A stretch of DNA of 64,000 nucleotides from Dendrobium chrysotoxum. Its lineage: Eukaryota > Streptophyta > Magnoliopsida > Asparagales > Orchidaceae. The stretch spans positions 67,444,573-67,508,572 of the forward strand of contig CM034305.1 of the NCBI GenBank assembly GCA_019925795.1, written 5' to 3'. The position numbers and the translations under genes were made by a program. Below the pieces are notes generated by a model. It searched no databases. It was not told the DNA's origin and saw nothing but the letters and a program-made list of their open reading frames with translations. Shown here piece by piece: positions 50,901 to 56,558 of this stretch; within the stretch, counting starts at the first letter, position 1, and each line of letters starts with the position of its first letter.

Positions 50901-53900
50901 AGGAATGTCTCCCTCTTCCCCCACACTGACTTTCTCCAATCGCTGCAGCTCCACCAAGTATCCACCCCCAACCTCCTGGATGGTTCGGATCATGGACTTG
51001 AGAGACACCCCTGTCCTAGACAGGCCGACATCTCCCTGTATCACCATTCTCCTCCCCTCCACTACCAGCTCCATCCGCAGTTCTCCCCAGTTCACCTTGG
51101 TCTCCCCCAAAGTTTGCAGCCACTTCATCCCCAAAATCACATCTGTACTCCCCAATTCTAAGGGAAGAAAATCCTCCCTCACCTGTATTCCCTGAATAGT
51201 CAGCACCACTCCCCTACAAACTCCTCTACCCATTTCTACCTTTCCAGTGCCCATCATCACCCCATAACCTCCTGTATCCACTAACTCCATTCCCAGTAGC
51301 TCAACAATTTGGGTGGAAATGAAGTTGTGGGTCGCCCCACTATCTATCAACACTACCACTTCATGGTCAGCTATCACCCCTTTAACTTTCATAGTGTGAC
51401 TCGAGGTGAATCCCACTACGGAGTTTAGAGAGACTTCTGCCACATCCAGGTGCAACTTCTCCTCCTCCTCTTCTGACCTACTCCCACCTCCCTCTTCGTC
51501 TTCCTCATCTTCACAAACGAGGAGAACCTGAAGAGTCCGGTCTTTGCATCTATGACCCGGCATGTACTTCTCATCACATCGAAAGCACACCCCCTTTGCC
51601 CTCTTCTCCTGTAGCTCCTTTTCAGTCAGCTTCTTGAACTGTCCTCCAGTTCCTCCGCCTCCCATCTTCTCCTTCTGCACTTCCTTCAAACTCCCTGGGG
51701 TTGGCCCCTTGGAAGGTAAGAAGGTGGTCGTCATTCTGTACGATCCCCCCGAGTAATTTCCCCGGGCTCCCCTTTTTGACTTCTTCTGGTCTTCCACCAA
51801 CTGTGCCAGTTCCATAGCTTTCCCTAAATTCCTCGGCTCCAACACTTTGACTGCTGATCGTATCTCTGGTTTCAGCCCTTTCATGAAGTTCCCTTCCAAA
51901 GCTGACTTCGAGATATGATCCAACCGACTGGCCAAAAACTCGAACCTGTCGCGGTAATCCGCCACGGTCCCCTCCTGAGTCAGGGCAAAGAATTGCTCGT
52001 AGAAGTCTCCTCCCCCATCAGCTCGGAAACGCTCTAGTAAGCATTCTTTGAACTCTCTCCAGTTCCGGATAGGCTCCCTTCTGTCCCTCCATTGATACCA
52101 TGCCAGCGCCTTTCCCTCCAAACACAGACCTGCCGCTGTCAACTTTTCATCCTCCGTCAACCCATTGACGGCAAAGTACCGTTCCACCTTGTATATCCAT
52201 CCATGGCCATCCTCTCCCTCAAAGATGGGCATCTTCAGTTTCCTCACCTTGGGATCTCCTCCATATCCTCGGTATCCCCCGTATCCTCCCAATCCTCGAG
52301 GAGGAGGTGCTCCCCAGGTATCCCGATCATCCCTCCGGCGGTTATACCCAAATCCCTCATCATAGTCCTCCCTTCTTCCTTCAAAATCAGCGCCTCGGCG
52401 ATGAAATTCCTCCCTTCTCCCTTCAAAATCAGCACCTCGGCGATGGAATTCCTCCCTTCTCCCACCAAAATCAGCGCCCCTTCTGTCATATCCCATGCTC
52501 ATCTCCTCTCTAGAGAGCGGTTCTAGAGGAGGCATGTCGTTCTCTCCTTCCAGGATCTCCACCTCTGGCATCCTCCTCCCCCGGGGTGGGTTCGGATTTC
52601 CTCCGATGCCACGGCCGTCGGTGGTCTCTCTTACTTCCGATGTCGCTGGATTGGTCTTCATTTCAAGCAGTTTCTTCATCATCTCCTCCATAGCAGAAAA
52701 CCTCCCTTCCAACCTTTCATTGTTGGTGGAGATTTCAAGGAACTTTCCCTCCAAATCTGATTTCAGTTGTCCGAACTCGCCTTCCAACACTTCCACCTTC
52801 TTTCCGGCCATCTTTTCTTCCACGAACAACCAATAAACTTCCTTCGAAAGCTCCCAAAGCCCGCTGAAATTTCAGGTTTTCAGCCGCCAAAGGTCCCACG
52901 ATGATGCTCTGATACCAATTTGATAGGAAATACTTGGATTCAAGTATTCCTATCGATCCGGAGGAAGTAAAACAGCAGAAAACGGCTGTTTTCTGTCTTG
53001 GACAGCAGCCAAACACAGGAAAACCAGAGAAAATTGAGGCGAAACGGAAAGAAAAATCACTCAAACACTTGTATTTCACTAGTAGATGCAAGAAAACAAA
53101 TAAAGATACAATGTTCTTCGATCCGAGAGGAAGAACGACTCTCCAAATCTCCGGCAACGCCAAGAGCCCAAGACAAGAAAACCCTATATCTCAATTTTCT
53201 TTCAAAACCAAGATAATTCCCCCTTCCCCCCAATCCTCGTAATTAACCATAAAGGAGTTTTACAATTTGCCTAATCAGCACTTCCCATTCAAAATTTCCC
53301 TCCCAAAATCAAATCTCACGCGTGTTCGGCCCCTCCCGATGGTTCCGCCTGCCGCTCGGTTCCGCCTCGCGTAAACGAGGACCGGTCCGGTTTGGACCGG
53401 TCCAGCCGGCCCCTCCTGGGCCGGCCTAACATATACATAACAGGTGATCAGAATGCATTGTACAATGACTCCAAATATTGGACTTAAGTGATACAAATGA
53501 TCAAAATAAAGTTTCGTGATGATCATGAAATGATGTATAAAAATCTGAACAAAAAGCAGAAGACCCACCTTAGAAGCAAAAAACATTGTAGCAGAAACAG
53601 TTGTCGCCCCATTTTCATGAGCTGCAATCTGCAGAATTAATATGACAGATGCAGAGAACTCAATTCCTCAAACTTCGATTTCCTATCCATAAAAAAACTA
53701 CCATGCATTGATGGTTGGACGCCAAAAACTAACACATAAATAAGAGCAAGTGGTGCAACTGTGACTGGAGACAACAGTAAAACATTTTATGCTACATTCT
53801 AAATTAGCAGAAAAAAGAAAACAAAAGACAATTTTCAGGCACTAAAAGAAGCAACCAAAAAGTATTAGATTGCAGATATCTATATGACTGAACCTCATTA

Positions 53901-55563
53901 CATAATCATATTACATTAATCTGCAAAGAACATAAGGGAAAGGAGGACTTTAAACGCTACTCACAACATGAGGAATGTCTCTGCGAGCTGTCTTTCGAGC
54001 ATTGGATCCAAGTTTTGCAAGCCTTTCTAATTGCTCGTCATCCAAGCCTTTTGGAAATTCAAATGAAAAATTAGCTACAACTTGTTATCTCATAACATTA
54101 ATCAACATGATAATAAAGTGAGCACATTATCACACATACAAGAGCGCGCACAATCACAAACAGCTTGGAATAAGATATATAAATTTGCTATAGTAAGCAT
54201 ACACAACATGCTAGCTGTTACAGCTAGTGAATTAGCAAAGCATACATCCACCCAAGGAAAAAAGTACAGGCATTTGATTCGACCAAATTTTGGAAAAGAA
54301 ATGTTATATTTTAATTGATTGCAGGCATGAATGAACGATTATTCAAAAAAAGATCCCAAATTGATGGAATAAGACTAATTTTGATGAAAAATTTTAGAGA
54401 AAATATGTAATCTAAGCCAATGGGATTATTCTCATAGCATAGATACTTTGAATATTCAAATGGAAACAAAACCACTTGATTCTTAATTGCATGGGTATGA
54501 ACTTGGCCATCAGTTCTTTATTCTGGCATCATCATTTAAATTCTATGATGCAGGCATCGAAGCCGAAGCAAAGTGTCCACAGCCTGAAAAAAAAATGAGG
54601 TGAGCTTCACACCATTTTTTATAATAATAAAATGGACTTCTAAAAGCAATTCTCTAAGATAGTCTAAGTTGCACAAAAAAATATACAACTTCTTATGCTA
54701 GGCAAGTTTGCGCACAAGAAGACTGGAATTGTGTGGAATTGAAATTTCATGAATTGAAATGATGTAAAAATCAAACATCGGGACACTTTATGGTTGGATA
54801 CAATTTGGTTATGAAAATTTGTCTACATTGTTGCAGCTTGCAAGACCATTATTGGACTATTTCCAACGCAGGGATGAAGGATTGAGGCTCCTTATCAGCA
54901 GGGTCTCAGGTATTATTTCTTCTTCATAAGGGACGGCAAGTGACCAAACTGTAGAATAGAGAGATCATCAGTGAATTGCCATGAAAGACAGGTCACTTGT
55001 GATACTAAGTAGAGGTAAGCATCAAAGAGGAAAGGGACGGCAACAGAGATGCTGAACGAATATAGAGGTGATTGGAGTGGTTTCCAGTGGAAGAAACCTT
55101 GGAATATGACGAGCGAGGGTACTTGCAGCCTTGGTAGACAACGATATTCTGAATAATTGCATACAACATTAGAGAGGCGGTAGGCATCAAAGAAGTTAAA
55201 GTGAAGGGTGTTGTTCCAGCTAAAAGACCTCGCCACATACACAAATAAAAAAAAAAAAAGAAAGATGCTAGAAAAAAATATAAGCAGCACTCTGATATTT
55301 CATTTGGTGTGAAAAAAAAGGGGGTTTTGAATACTATGTGGGAACAATCTCCATCTTGAGATGACCACTTTTTCCGTTGCACTCTGCACTAGTTAACTGA
55401 GAAATTGTGAAAGTTCAACTTAGACATATGGCATTATGGGCTATAAACATACCAATGCATGGAACGCCATCAAGTACTGCTATTGTTGCAGGAATAGCCC
55501 CATTTTGCTTCACAATAGCTTCAACTTCTTTAGCAGTCTCAAGATTTTGTGGATATGGCATGC
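18242..55563 (-). CDS. PUMY: Pseudouridine-5'-phosphate glycosidase (PUMY/PsuG type), 10 exons found, 5' end missing
   Basis: The enzyme splits pseudouridine 5'-phosphate into uracil and ribose 5-phosphate, the second step of pseudouridine breakdown after a kinase; the Arabidopsis enzyme has been placed in peroxisomes. Ten exons on the minus strand join in phase and give about 275 residues against about 330 for the family. Conserved stretches in order are GMPYPQNLETAKEVEAIV, NGATTVSATMFF, VFVTGGIGGVHRHGEQ, MDISSDLTELGRTPVAV, SAGVKSILDIP, FPAFFTE, VPIPKEHAA, TPFLLSRVNELTGG and NIALVKNNAYVG. The lysine of AGVKSILD is the Schiff-base residue in E. coli PsuG; the aspartate of MDIS lies at its metal site. 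The exon with the ALESTIISH part, carrying the catalytic glutamate, is not in the window. There are no stops or frameshifts in any exon. Introns from 5' to 3' are 1405, 336, 7003, 374, 20034, 6803, 85, 187 and 166 bp; the large ones hold transposons. It is the only host gene seen. Confidence 0.93.
18584..18669 (-). CDS. PUMY: PUMY exon (DKQVTGNAATPFLLSRVNEL...)
   Basis: 86 bp, acceptor TACTGCAG, donor GTATCC. It carries TPFLLSRVNELTGGASLAA, one of the most conserved parts of the family. Confidence 0.93.
18857..18977 (-). CDS. PUMY: PUMY exon (NASLNVMLGSGMLIAVPIPK...)
   Basis: 121 bp, donor GTGAGT. The acceptor used here is CTGCAG before ATGCCAGCC, because it restores the codon split by the previous exon. 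It encodes GSGMLIAVPIPKEHAAYG and FIESAITRALKEA, the (N)PIP-EH part that closes the active site. Confidence 0.93.
19063..19108 (-). CDS. PUMY: PUMY exon (VPCRLDSPEECARLI)
   Basis: 46 bp micro-sized exon; acceptor GAGTGCAG, donor GTTAGC. It matches the R-DS-EE-A segment of the family. Too short for ordinary ORF calling. Confidence 0.9.
19768..21012 (+). pseudogene. RTE-type LINE, degenerate 5'-truncated copy
   Basis: The plus strand reads as the second half of a plant RTE reverse transcriptase with many stops and frame changes: VLVPIFKNKGDAKECANYR at the start, later a damaged FADEILLVNKT region, and near the end HLRWFGHIKRRPYDDLVRRV, DVLDLTYVKKYRDKQKYLD. It ends with GATTGCTGTTGTTGTG, the TTG-rich tail of this group. 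It lies in a PUMY intron, 70 bp from a better copy in the opposite orientation. Confidence 0.9.
21082..23883 (-). pseudogene. RTE-type LINE (endonuclease - reverse transcriptase), one stop, 5'-truncated
   Basis: Two long stretches. Bases 21970-23874 (634 codons) hold most of the AP-type endonuclease (CIQETKWVG, SAYAPQVGLD, GGDLNGHVG, DYFLIR) and the first half of the reverse transcriptase (PIYKNKGDAQDCANYRGI, NQFGFMPGRSTMEAIHLLR, FIDLEKAYDKVPREVLW). Bases 21112-21933 (273 codons) hold the rest, with the catalytic FADD in CMLFADDILLVDKT and the C-terminal WFGHIKRRPSDDPVR. A single TAA stands where the family has a glutamine (GLHQGSALSPYLF), so CAA to TAA is likely. The 3' end is GTAGTGGGACAAAGGCTTGC followed by repeated TTG. 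About 50 N-terminal residues are missing. Proteins of this type nick DNA and copy their RNA into the nick. Confidence 0.93.
23884..24443. other. Intron sequence, no gene
   Basis: Host intron. A 26-base segment TCTAGGAGATCCTGGTGATT.. is present at about 23883 and again at about 23957. Otherwise AT-rich, with nothing recognised. Confidence 0.6.
24444..25106 (-). repeat. Degenerate LTR of the TTGCGA-hairpin family
   Basis: On the minus strand it starts TGATATAGGC and ends GCATCA, matching the LTR of the element at 57645. It keeps the TATA-like TATAAAAA (24743-24750), an AAACCC-GT-GGGTTT hairpin (24678-24691) and one CTAGC-TTGCGA-GCTAG hairpin (24659-24674). About 80 bp on its right (25107 onward) look like the end of the internal region (CATCTCATCAGGAGGTGA-like), so this is a 3' remnant, not a clean solo LTR. 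Confidence 0.75.
25107..25911. other. Intron sequence with a short internal-region remnant
   Basis: The first 80 or so bases resemble the sequence before the 3' LTR at 58686. The rest is AT-rich host intron in which I see nothing. Confidence 0.6.
25912..25989 (-). CDS. PUMY: PUMY exon (ETQGVTVAAYRTNDFPAFFT...)
   Basis: 78 bp, 26 codons in phase 0, acceptor ATTTCAG, donor GTTTGA. It includes FPAFFTESSGCQ, the family's F-PAFF motif. It is 20.0 kb from the exon before it. Confidence 0.93.
25990..26464. other. Start of the 20 kb PUMY intron
   Basis: AT-rich sequence between the exon ending at 25989 and the first LTR. No gene or repeat recognised. The last five bases, CCAAC, are the target duplication of the inserted element. 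Confidence 0.7.
26465..28269 (-). repeat. 3' LTR of element A
   Basis: 1805 bp, TG...CA. Its first 88 bases on the minus strand (28182-28269) are coding: they hold the last residues and stop codon of the polyprotein. It contains a frameshifted copy of the small LTR ORF (26898-27047), a G run of about 20 (27161-27180) and a proline-codon-rich, C-rich leader segment (about 27650-27900). Confidence 0.9.
26898..27047 (-). pseudogene. Small LTR ORF (SPFFD type), frameshifted copy
   Basis: Starts MADPEIDHGFVEDPHGRIDI and keeps ILRSPFFDF and VEEYV, then an 8-base insertion relative to the other LTR (near 26915) changes the frame and ends it after 49 residues. The other LTR of the same element has the open version. 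Confidence 0.8.
28182..29410 (-). pseudogene. Integrase and chromodomain of element A
   Basis: Three open pieces. Bases 28976-29410 hold the integrase core (VVVDRFSKMAHFLPCSKTF, catalytic D in IVSDRDVKF, E in GQTEVVNRSLGN). Bases 28565-28876 hold the GPY/F-like part (KRRYKEFEVGDYVMVRI, KKLHARSAGPFKI). Bases 28182-28550 hold the chromodomain (RYLVQWKGKPETENTW, then LDPDLLELYESSQD) and a basic tail that ends inside the LTR (RRSRRSTAMIHSLYF). A chromodomain on integrase is thought to steer insertion to particular chromatin. Stops and frame changes separate the pieces. Confidence 0.9.
29579..31237 (-). pseudogene. Reverse transcriptase and RNase H of element A
   Basis: Pieces at 31028-31237, 30539-31006, 29827-30576 and 29579-29830. 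They hold the start of RT (LLTPKKDGSWRLCVDSCAIN), the catalytic YFDD (VVVYFDDILIYS), the connection (FLGFIISSQGISADPEKVRA) and RNase H (VTCDASGIGIGGVLSQEGH to AVDALSRRV). The frame changes just after YFDD, where two pieces overlap. Confidence 0.92.
31244..32947 (-). pseudogene. Gag and protease of element A
   Basis: Gag starts at 32947 (MDPKQIQATLDLIVGQLGTV) with a coiled-coil-like N-terminus. The capsid part between about 32130 and 32626 is broken. The piece at 31499-32128 holds a CCHC zinc knuckle (CYRCQGYGHIASQC) and the protease active site (VIIDSGSCINVVSS). Bases 31244-31471 continue the protease (IILGRPWLFDNDVHIYGRTY). Confidence 0.88.
33297..33308 (-). other. Primer-binding site of element A
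   Basis: Minus strand TGGTATCAGAGC, complementary to the 3' end of initiator methionine tRNA, three bases inside the 5' LTR. Confidence 0.88.
33312..35093 (-). repeat. 5' LTR of element A
   Basis: 1782 bp, the same as the left LTR apart from small changes. It contains the open copy of the small LTR ORF at 33571-33885. Confidence 0.92.
33571..33885 (-). CDS. Small LTR ORF with IDILRSPFFD core (copy in element A)
   Basis: 104 codons, sense to the element, starting 1.2 kb into the LTR and so in the leader ahead of gag. It begins MADPEIDHGFVGDPHGRIDI, then LRSPFFDFTLDFDNLVEEYV and DRILYQLTLSIKEHI. The first 55 or so residues align without gaps or nearly so to ORFs in two other, much diverged LTRs (44472 and 60881), starting from the same methionine; the tail does not align. 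I do not recognise a known domain. The core is acidic and aromatic, followed by an amphipathic helix-like part. It could be a real small protein, an upstream ORF or a first exon joined to gag by splicing. Confidence 0.6.
   Translation of the reverse strand: MADPEIDHGFVGDPHGRIDILRSPFFDFTLDFDNLVEEYVDRILYQLTLSIKEHILPGRWDVVNYPSTSLTSTTAPTTTTRGVSFLVVASLCVLALLLRQTLPL
35094..37311. other. Intron sequence, possible old LTR remnant
   Basis: No intact gene. Bases about 35596-35612 (TATGCTCTGATGCCAAAATT) look like a worn methionine primer-binding site on the minus strand, followed by TGATCTCAACC, so a decayed LTR may start near 35618. Two diverged tandem units of about 155 bases lie at about 35765-36030. 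A 78-codon minus-strand ORF at 36714-36950 has no domain I recognise. Confidence 0.4.
37312..37370. repeat. TA microsatellite
   Basis: About 29 uninterrupted TA units directly before a MITE-like element. Confidence 0.95.
37376..37957. mobile_element. MITE-like element with TAGGGCTGCAA ends
   Basis: About 582 bp with imperfect terminal inverted repeats: GGGCTGCAAGTGAACC on the left and GGGCTGCAAACGAACC on the right after complementing. It is flanked by TAATGCT on both sides (37369-37375 and 37958-37964), though up to two bases could belong to the element. It has no coding capacity and many CGAAC/GAACA motifs. The ends resemble non-autonomous hAT elements of plants. Confidence 0.75.
37965..38449. 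other. Intron sequence, no gene
   Basis: AT-rich filler between the MITE-like element and the hAT element. Nothing recognised. Confidence 0.6.
38882..39394 (-). pseudogene. hAT transposase, C-terminal dimerisation part
   Basis: Encodes IVEWWIQFGDSTPELQSF, then LGLTCSSSRCERNWSTYSQV and MNSLVYLMHNKRLRDRR, the hAT C-terminal dimerisation domain, followed by an acidic tail. An intron with donor GTATAG and acceptor AAAATAG (about 39388-39466) seems to separate it from the upstream part. Confidence 0.88.
39584..40771 (-). pseudogene. hAT transposase, central DUF659/RNase H-like part
   Basis: 395 codons starting near MHGYWQIFFENAIPFNVATS. It contains TIMSDGWSDMKSRSLINIL and VVQVVTDNASAYKAAGHMLM with the aspartates expected of the catalytic core, and WTPCAAHCIDLILEALGDL. 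The reading frame upstream of ENAIPFNV is shifted by one base at an A/T run, so the joint with the BED part is broken. Confidence 0.9.
40963..41268 (-). pseudogene. hAT transposase, BED zinc-finger part
   Basis: Encodes MVRGKEKTNTSLRRDPSWKY, then KYNFCDKVVKGGVTRMKEHL and SGSHKNVVPC. The BED finger has lost its first cysteine (YNFC where the family has C-x2-C), and the frame ends at a TAA after STTAKHL. A further in-frame TGA lies before the next part. Confidence 0.8.
42315..42357 (-). repeat. RTE LINE 3' tail fragment
   Basis: ACAACAACAACATCAAGCCT then TTGTCCCACTACGTAGGGTC matches the 3' end of the LINE at 21082-21125, with nothing else of the LINE beside it. It is a strongly 5'-truncated insertion or a derived SINE-like piece. 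Confidence 0.8.
42440..42965. repeat. Degenerate minisatellite ATGAGGTTAAACTA
   Basis: Units of roughly 28-36 bases around the core GATGAGGTTAAACTATCA recur at least eight times (for example 42447, 42474, 42501, 42532, 42558, 42608, 42671, 42795, 42947), with many changes. Confidence 0.7.
43244..45168 (+). repeat. LTR related to element A, 3' remnant
   Basis: 1925 bp, TGATGAGGACATC to GCATCA, on the plus strand. Its first codons repeat the end of element A's polyprotein (END-EDI ... RRSTATIESLYF stop). A TATA-like TATTTATAAGG (about 43459) and AATAAAA (about 43504) follow. It contains a C-rich leader and the small LTR ORF at 44472. The flanks are GAGAA and GGATC, and the left flank is polypurine tract, so this is the 3' end of a truncated copy. 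Confidence 0.8.
44472..44732 (+). CDS. Small LTR ORF with IDILRSPFFD core (copy 2)
   Basis: 86 codons at offset 1.23 kb in its LTR, matching the offset in element A. It starts MEVPEWNFGLVHDDQDQIDI, then LRSPFFDVDFDFDTTVEEYI and DRIQLVLVDMIDK. Differences from the other copies in the core are mostly at third codon positions (for example ATC/ATT, CTA/CTC, CGA/CGG, TTC/TTT). The C-terminal 30 residues are proline/serine-rich and unique. No known domain is recognised. Confidence 0.6.
   Translation: MEVPEWNFGLVHDDQDQIDILRSPFFDVDFDFDTTVEEYIDRIQLVLVDMIDKQRQRDIGSSPAAQSSPPPRLPLRIQSKVILFAS
45169..46023. other. Intron sequence, no gene
   Basis: Between the LTR and the exon with the catalytic lysine. 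AT-rich, no repeat or coding signal seen. Confidence 0.6.
46024..46130 (-). CDS. PUMY: PUMY exon with catalytic lysine
   Basis: 107 bp, acceptor ACATGCAG, donor GTAAAT. It encodes MDISSDLTELGRTPVAVISA and GVKSILDIPKTLEYL. The lysine in GVKSILD is the expected nucleophile and the aspartate of MDIS the expected metal ligand. Confidence 0.94.
46505..46565 (-). CDS. PUMY: PUMY exon (VGIPVFVTGGIGGVHRHGEQ)
   Basis: 61 bp. Acceptor AACTGCAG, donor GTAAGT. It encodes the glycine-rich TGGIGGVHR signature with the conserved histidine near the metal site. It is separated from the exon before it by 7.0 kb, almost all of it the chromovirus. Confidence 0.94.
46566..47555. other. Intron sequence, no gene
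   Basis: Host intron left of the chromovirus. A short C/T-rich stretch (47100-47280) gives a serine/leucine-rich open frame that I do not believe. The last five bases, TATAC, are the chromovirus target duplication. Confidence 0.65.
47556..48067 (-). repeat. 3' LTR of the young chromovirus
   Basis: 512 bp, TGATAGG to CTAACA on the plus strand. The polyprotein stop lies inside it (47911). The U3 end is packed with GC palindromes: CCTCG..CGAGG at 48001-48016, GGACCGGTCC repeats at 48014-48038 and GGCCGGC at 48041-48062. Confidence 0.95.
47911..49251 (-). pseudogene. Integrase and chromodomain of the young chromovirus
   Basis: 446 open codons. They show the zinc-binding CEVCQRNK, the catalytic core (D in SMDFIDGLP, D in IVSDRDKVFLSQFW, E in GQTEVVNRSLE), the GPY/F-like module (KLAPRYFGLYEVLDRIGAVA) and a chromodomain (VLIRWKDLPDFEATWEPLER). 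The C-terminus runs into the LTR. Integrase is separated from RT by a TAG near 49285, at a place where the family has a tyrosine or similar residue. Confidence 0.93.
49285..50424 (-). pseudogene. Reverse transcriptase and RNase H of the young chromovirus
   Basis: 379 codons starting MPFGLTNARATFQSLMNRVF. The catalytic site is VFFDDILVYSK. The connection follows (YLGHVVSQEGVAADQSKIEA), then RNase H (VVETDASGYGLGAVLMQ, ELMAIVLAIQKWWPYL, KAADALSRCV). A one-base deletion near 50470, in the AAGACAG stretch, throws the upstream RT part out of frame. Confidence 0.95.
50424..52829 (-). pseudogene. Gag, protease and start of RT of the young chromovirus
   Basis: 801 codons from MFVEEKMAGKKVEVLEGEFG. 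Order: N-terminal coiled coil, a tandem repeat RRGADFEGRREEFH (three copies, about 52365-52490), the capsid region (GEDGHGWIYKVERYFAVNGL to LAQLVEDQKK), the zinc knuckle CFRCDEKYMPGHRC, the protease (VLIDSGATHNFIS) and the first third of RT (LLVKKKDGSWRFCVDYRALN, FSKLDLKSGYHQI). It ends in a frameshift before the catalytic site. Apart from that and one later stop this element could code for everything it needs. Confidence 0.94.
52906..52917 (-). other. Primer-binding site of the young chromovirus
   Basis: Minus strand TGGTATCAGAGC (initiator methionine tRNA), three bases inside the 5' LTR. Confidence 0.92.
52921..53431 (-). repeat. 5' LTR of the young chromovirus
   Basis: 511 bp, almost identical to 47556-48067, flanked on the right by TATAC. 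Confidence 0.96.
53569..53628 (-). CDS. PUMY: PUMY exon (IAAHENGATTVSATMFFASK)
   Basis: 60 bp, exactly 20 codons, with acceptor TTCTGCAG and donor GTGGGT. It carries the family motif NGATTVSATM. It is only 138 bp from the LTR end of the chromovirus inserted in the next intron. Confidence 0.93.
53965..54047 (-). CDS. PUMY: PUMY exon (LDDEQLERLAKLG...)
   Basis: 83 bp, entering in phase 1 and ending on a codon boundary. It encodes LDDEQLERLAKLGSNARKTA and RRDIPHV. The donor is GTGAGT. The K-x-x-RRD motif corresponds to a conserved active-site region of PsuG. Confidence 0.92.
54048..55452. other. PUMY intron, no insertion recognised
   Basis: 1405 bp of AT-rich intron. Open frames at 54913-55382 on the minus strand are phenylalanine/serine-rich and look like chance frames in a T-rich tract. 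Confidence 0.65.
55453..55563 (-). CDS. PUMY: PUMY exon (GMPYPQNLETAKEV...)
   Basis: 111 bp. The acceptor is TTCTGTCAG and the donor GTATGT. It encodes the rest of a glycine, then MPYPQNLETAKEVEAIVKQN and GAIPATIAVLDGVPCI, and ends after the first base of a glycine codon. This is the most upstream exon I can find; the preceding ALESTIISH exon should lie beyond base 64000 or in sequence I could not recognise. Confidence 0.92.
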
Positions 55564-55779
55564 CTGACAGAAAATGTCAATCAAAATATATCAGCTGAAT
55601 ATTTCATGCAGTATACAGATGGATGTAGCTCAGTAAAGAAGCAACTCAGCTCAGCTTAAGTTAGGTAATGCAATTCTGCTTTTATTGCTCGTTTTTATAG
55701 TTAGAAGCAAATTGTAGGGATAAGAAAATGCTAAAATTAAATTGATGTCAAGCAGTTGCTAATTTTAGTGATTAGATAT

Positions 55780-56558
55780 TGATGCAACCAAGAGTTCCCT
55801 AAAAGAATAGAAAGAACCACGGTCACAAGAAGAAAAAACTATAAAAAAGATAGGTCTCCACAACACATTGGAGACCACAAAACACATAAAAAAAACACAT
55901 ACAAACACCTTTTTAACTCATAAACAAGACAACAATATTCTTAAAAACAACAACCAATATCAATCCTAAAACAACTTGAGAAGAAAGATACAAATGGGGT
56001 GGACACTTGCGGAGAGACGAAAGAGGTTATAAGAAGTCCGAGACGAAGAGGAGGCATAGCTCGCAAGCTATCCTATAAGAAGGAGAAGACGAAGAGGCAT
56101 TGCTCGCAAGCAATCCTGAAACCCGCAGGTTTATTTCCAATAATTTTCTTATCAAAATCTACTCTCAAAACACATAAAACATCACATATATATAGGTAAA
56201 AGAAGCTACCAAACAGCCCCAAAAAACCTCCATCCGAACCAATCAACAAAAGAGAGGCAGAAGGTCAGCATTCAGTCCAGAACAGCACCCGAACAGCCAC
56301 ACAGAAAACCGGAAAAGGCAGCCAAGGGGGAAAGGAACGAACGGCTAGGGGAACCGGAACAGGCAGCCAAGGGGGAACCGAAACAGGCACCACAGGGAAC
56401 CGGAACGGGCAACCAAGGGGGGAAGAAACCGGACAGGAAAAAGAGCCAGGTGGGAGAACCGAAAGGCCACAGGAGGAGGGGAAGAACCAGCAGTCCAAGA
56501 GCCAAAGCACCAAAAAATTAATATTTTGTTTTGACCCCCCCCCCCCCTGCCTACATCA
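55780..56558 (-). repeat. Solo LTR of the TTGCGA-hairpin family (TSD GATAT)
   Basis: 779 bp. On the minus strand it starts TGATGTAGGCAGGGGGGG and ends TTGCATCA. Exact GATAT flanks at 55775-55779 and 56559-56563 show that it is a solo LTR left by recombination. It keeps a TATATATA box (about 56188), the AAACC-TGCG-GGTTT hairpin (56119-56132) and two TTGCGA hairpins (56095-56117 and 56052-56074). Confidence 0.92.

Larger units (their letters stand above)
47556..53431 (-). mobile_element. Young chromovirus (Ty3) with TATAC target duplication
   Basis: 5.9 kb, minus strand, same direction as the host gene. LTRs are at 47556-48067 and 52921-53431, with exact TATAC flanks at 47551-47555 and 53432-53436. 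The LTRs differ by about four substitutions and one C-run indel in 511 bp, so insertion is recent. The primer-binding site (52906-52917) is for initiator methionine tRNA; the polypurine tract is GGGAGGGGAGTAT at 48068-48081. The polyprotein is complete except for one frameshift and one stop. Confidence 0.96.

Noticed and set aside
54913..55382. Two overlapping 125-codon minus-strand frames near the PUMY exon
   Set aside because: F/L/S-rich chance frames in a T-rich intron; the known exon borders on both sides leave no place for them.
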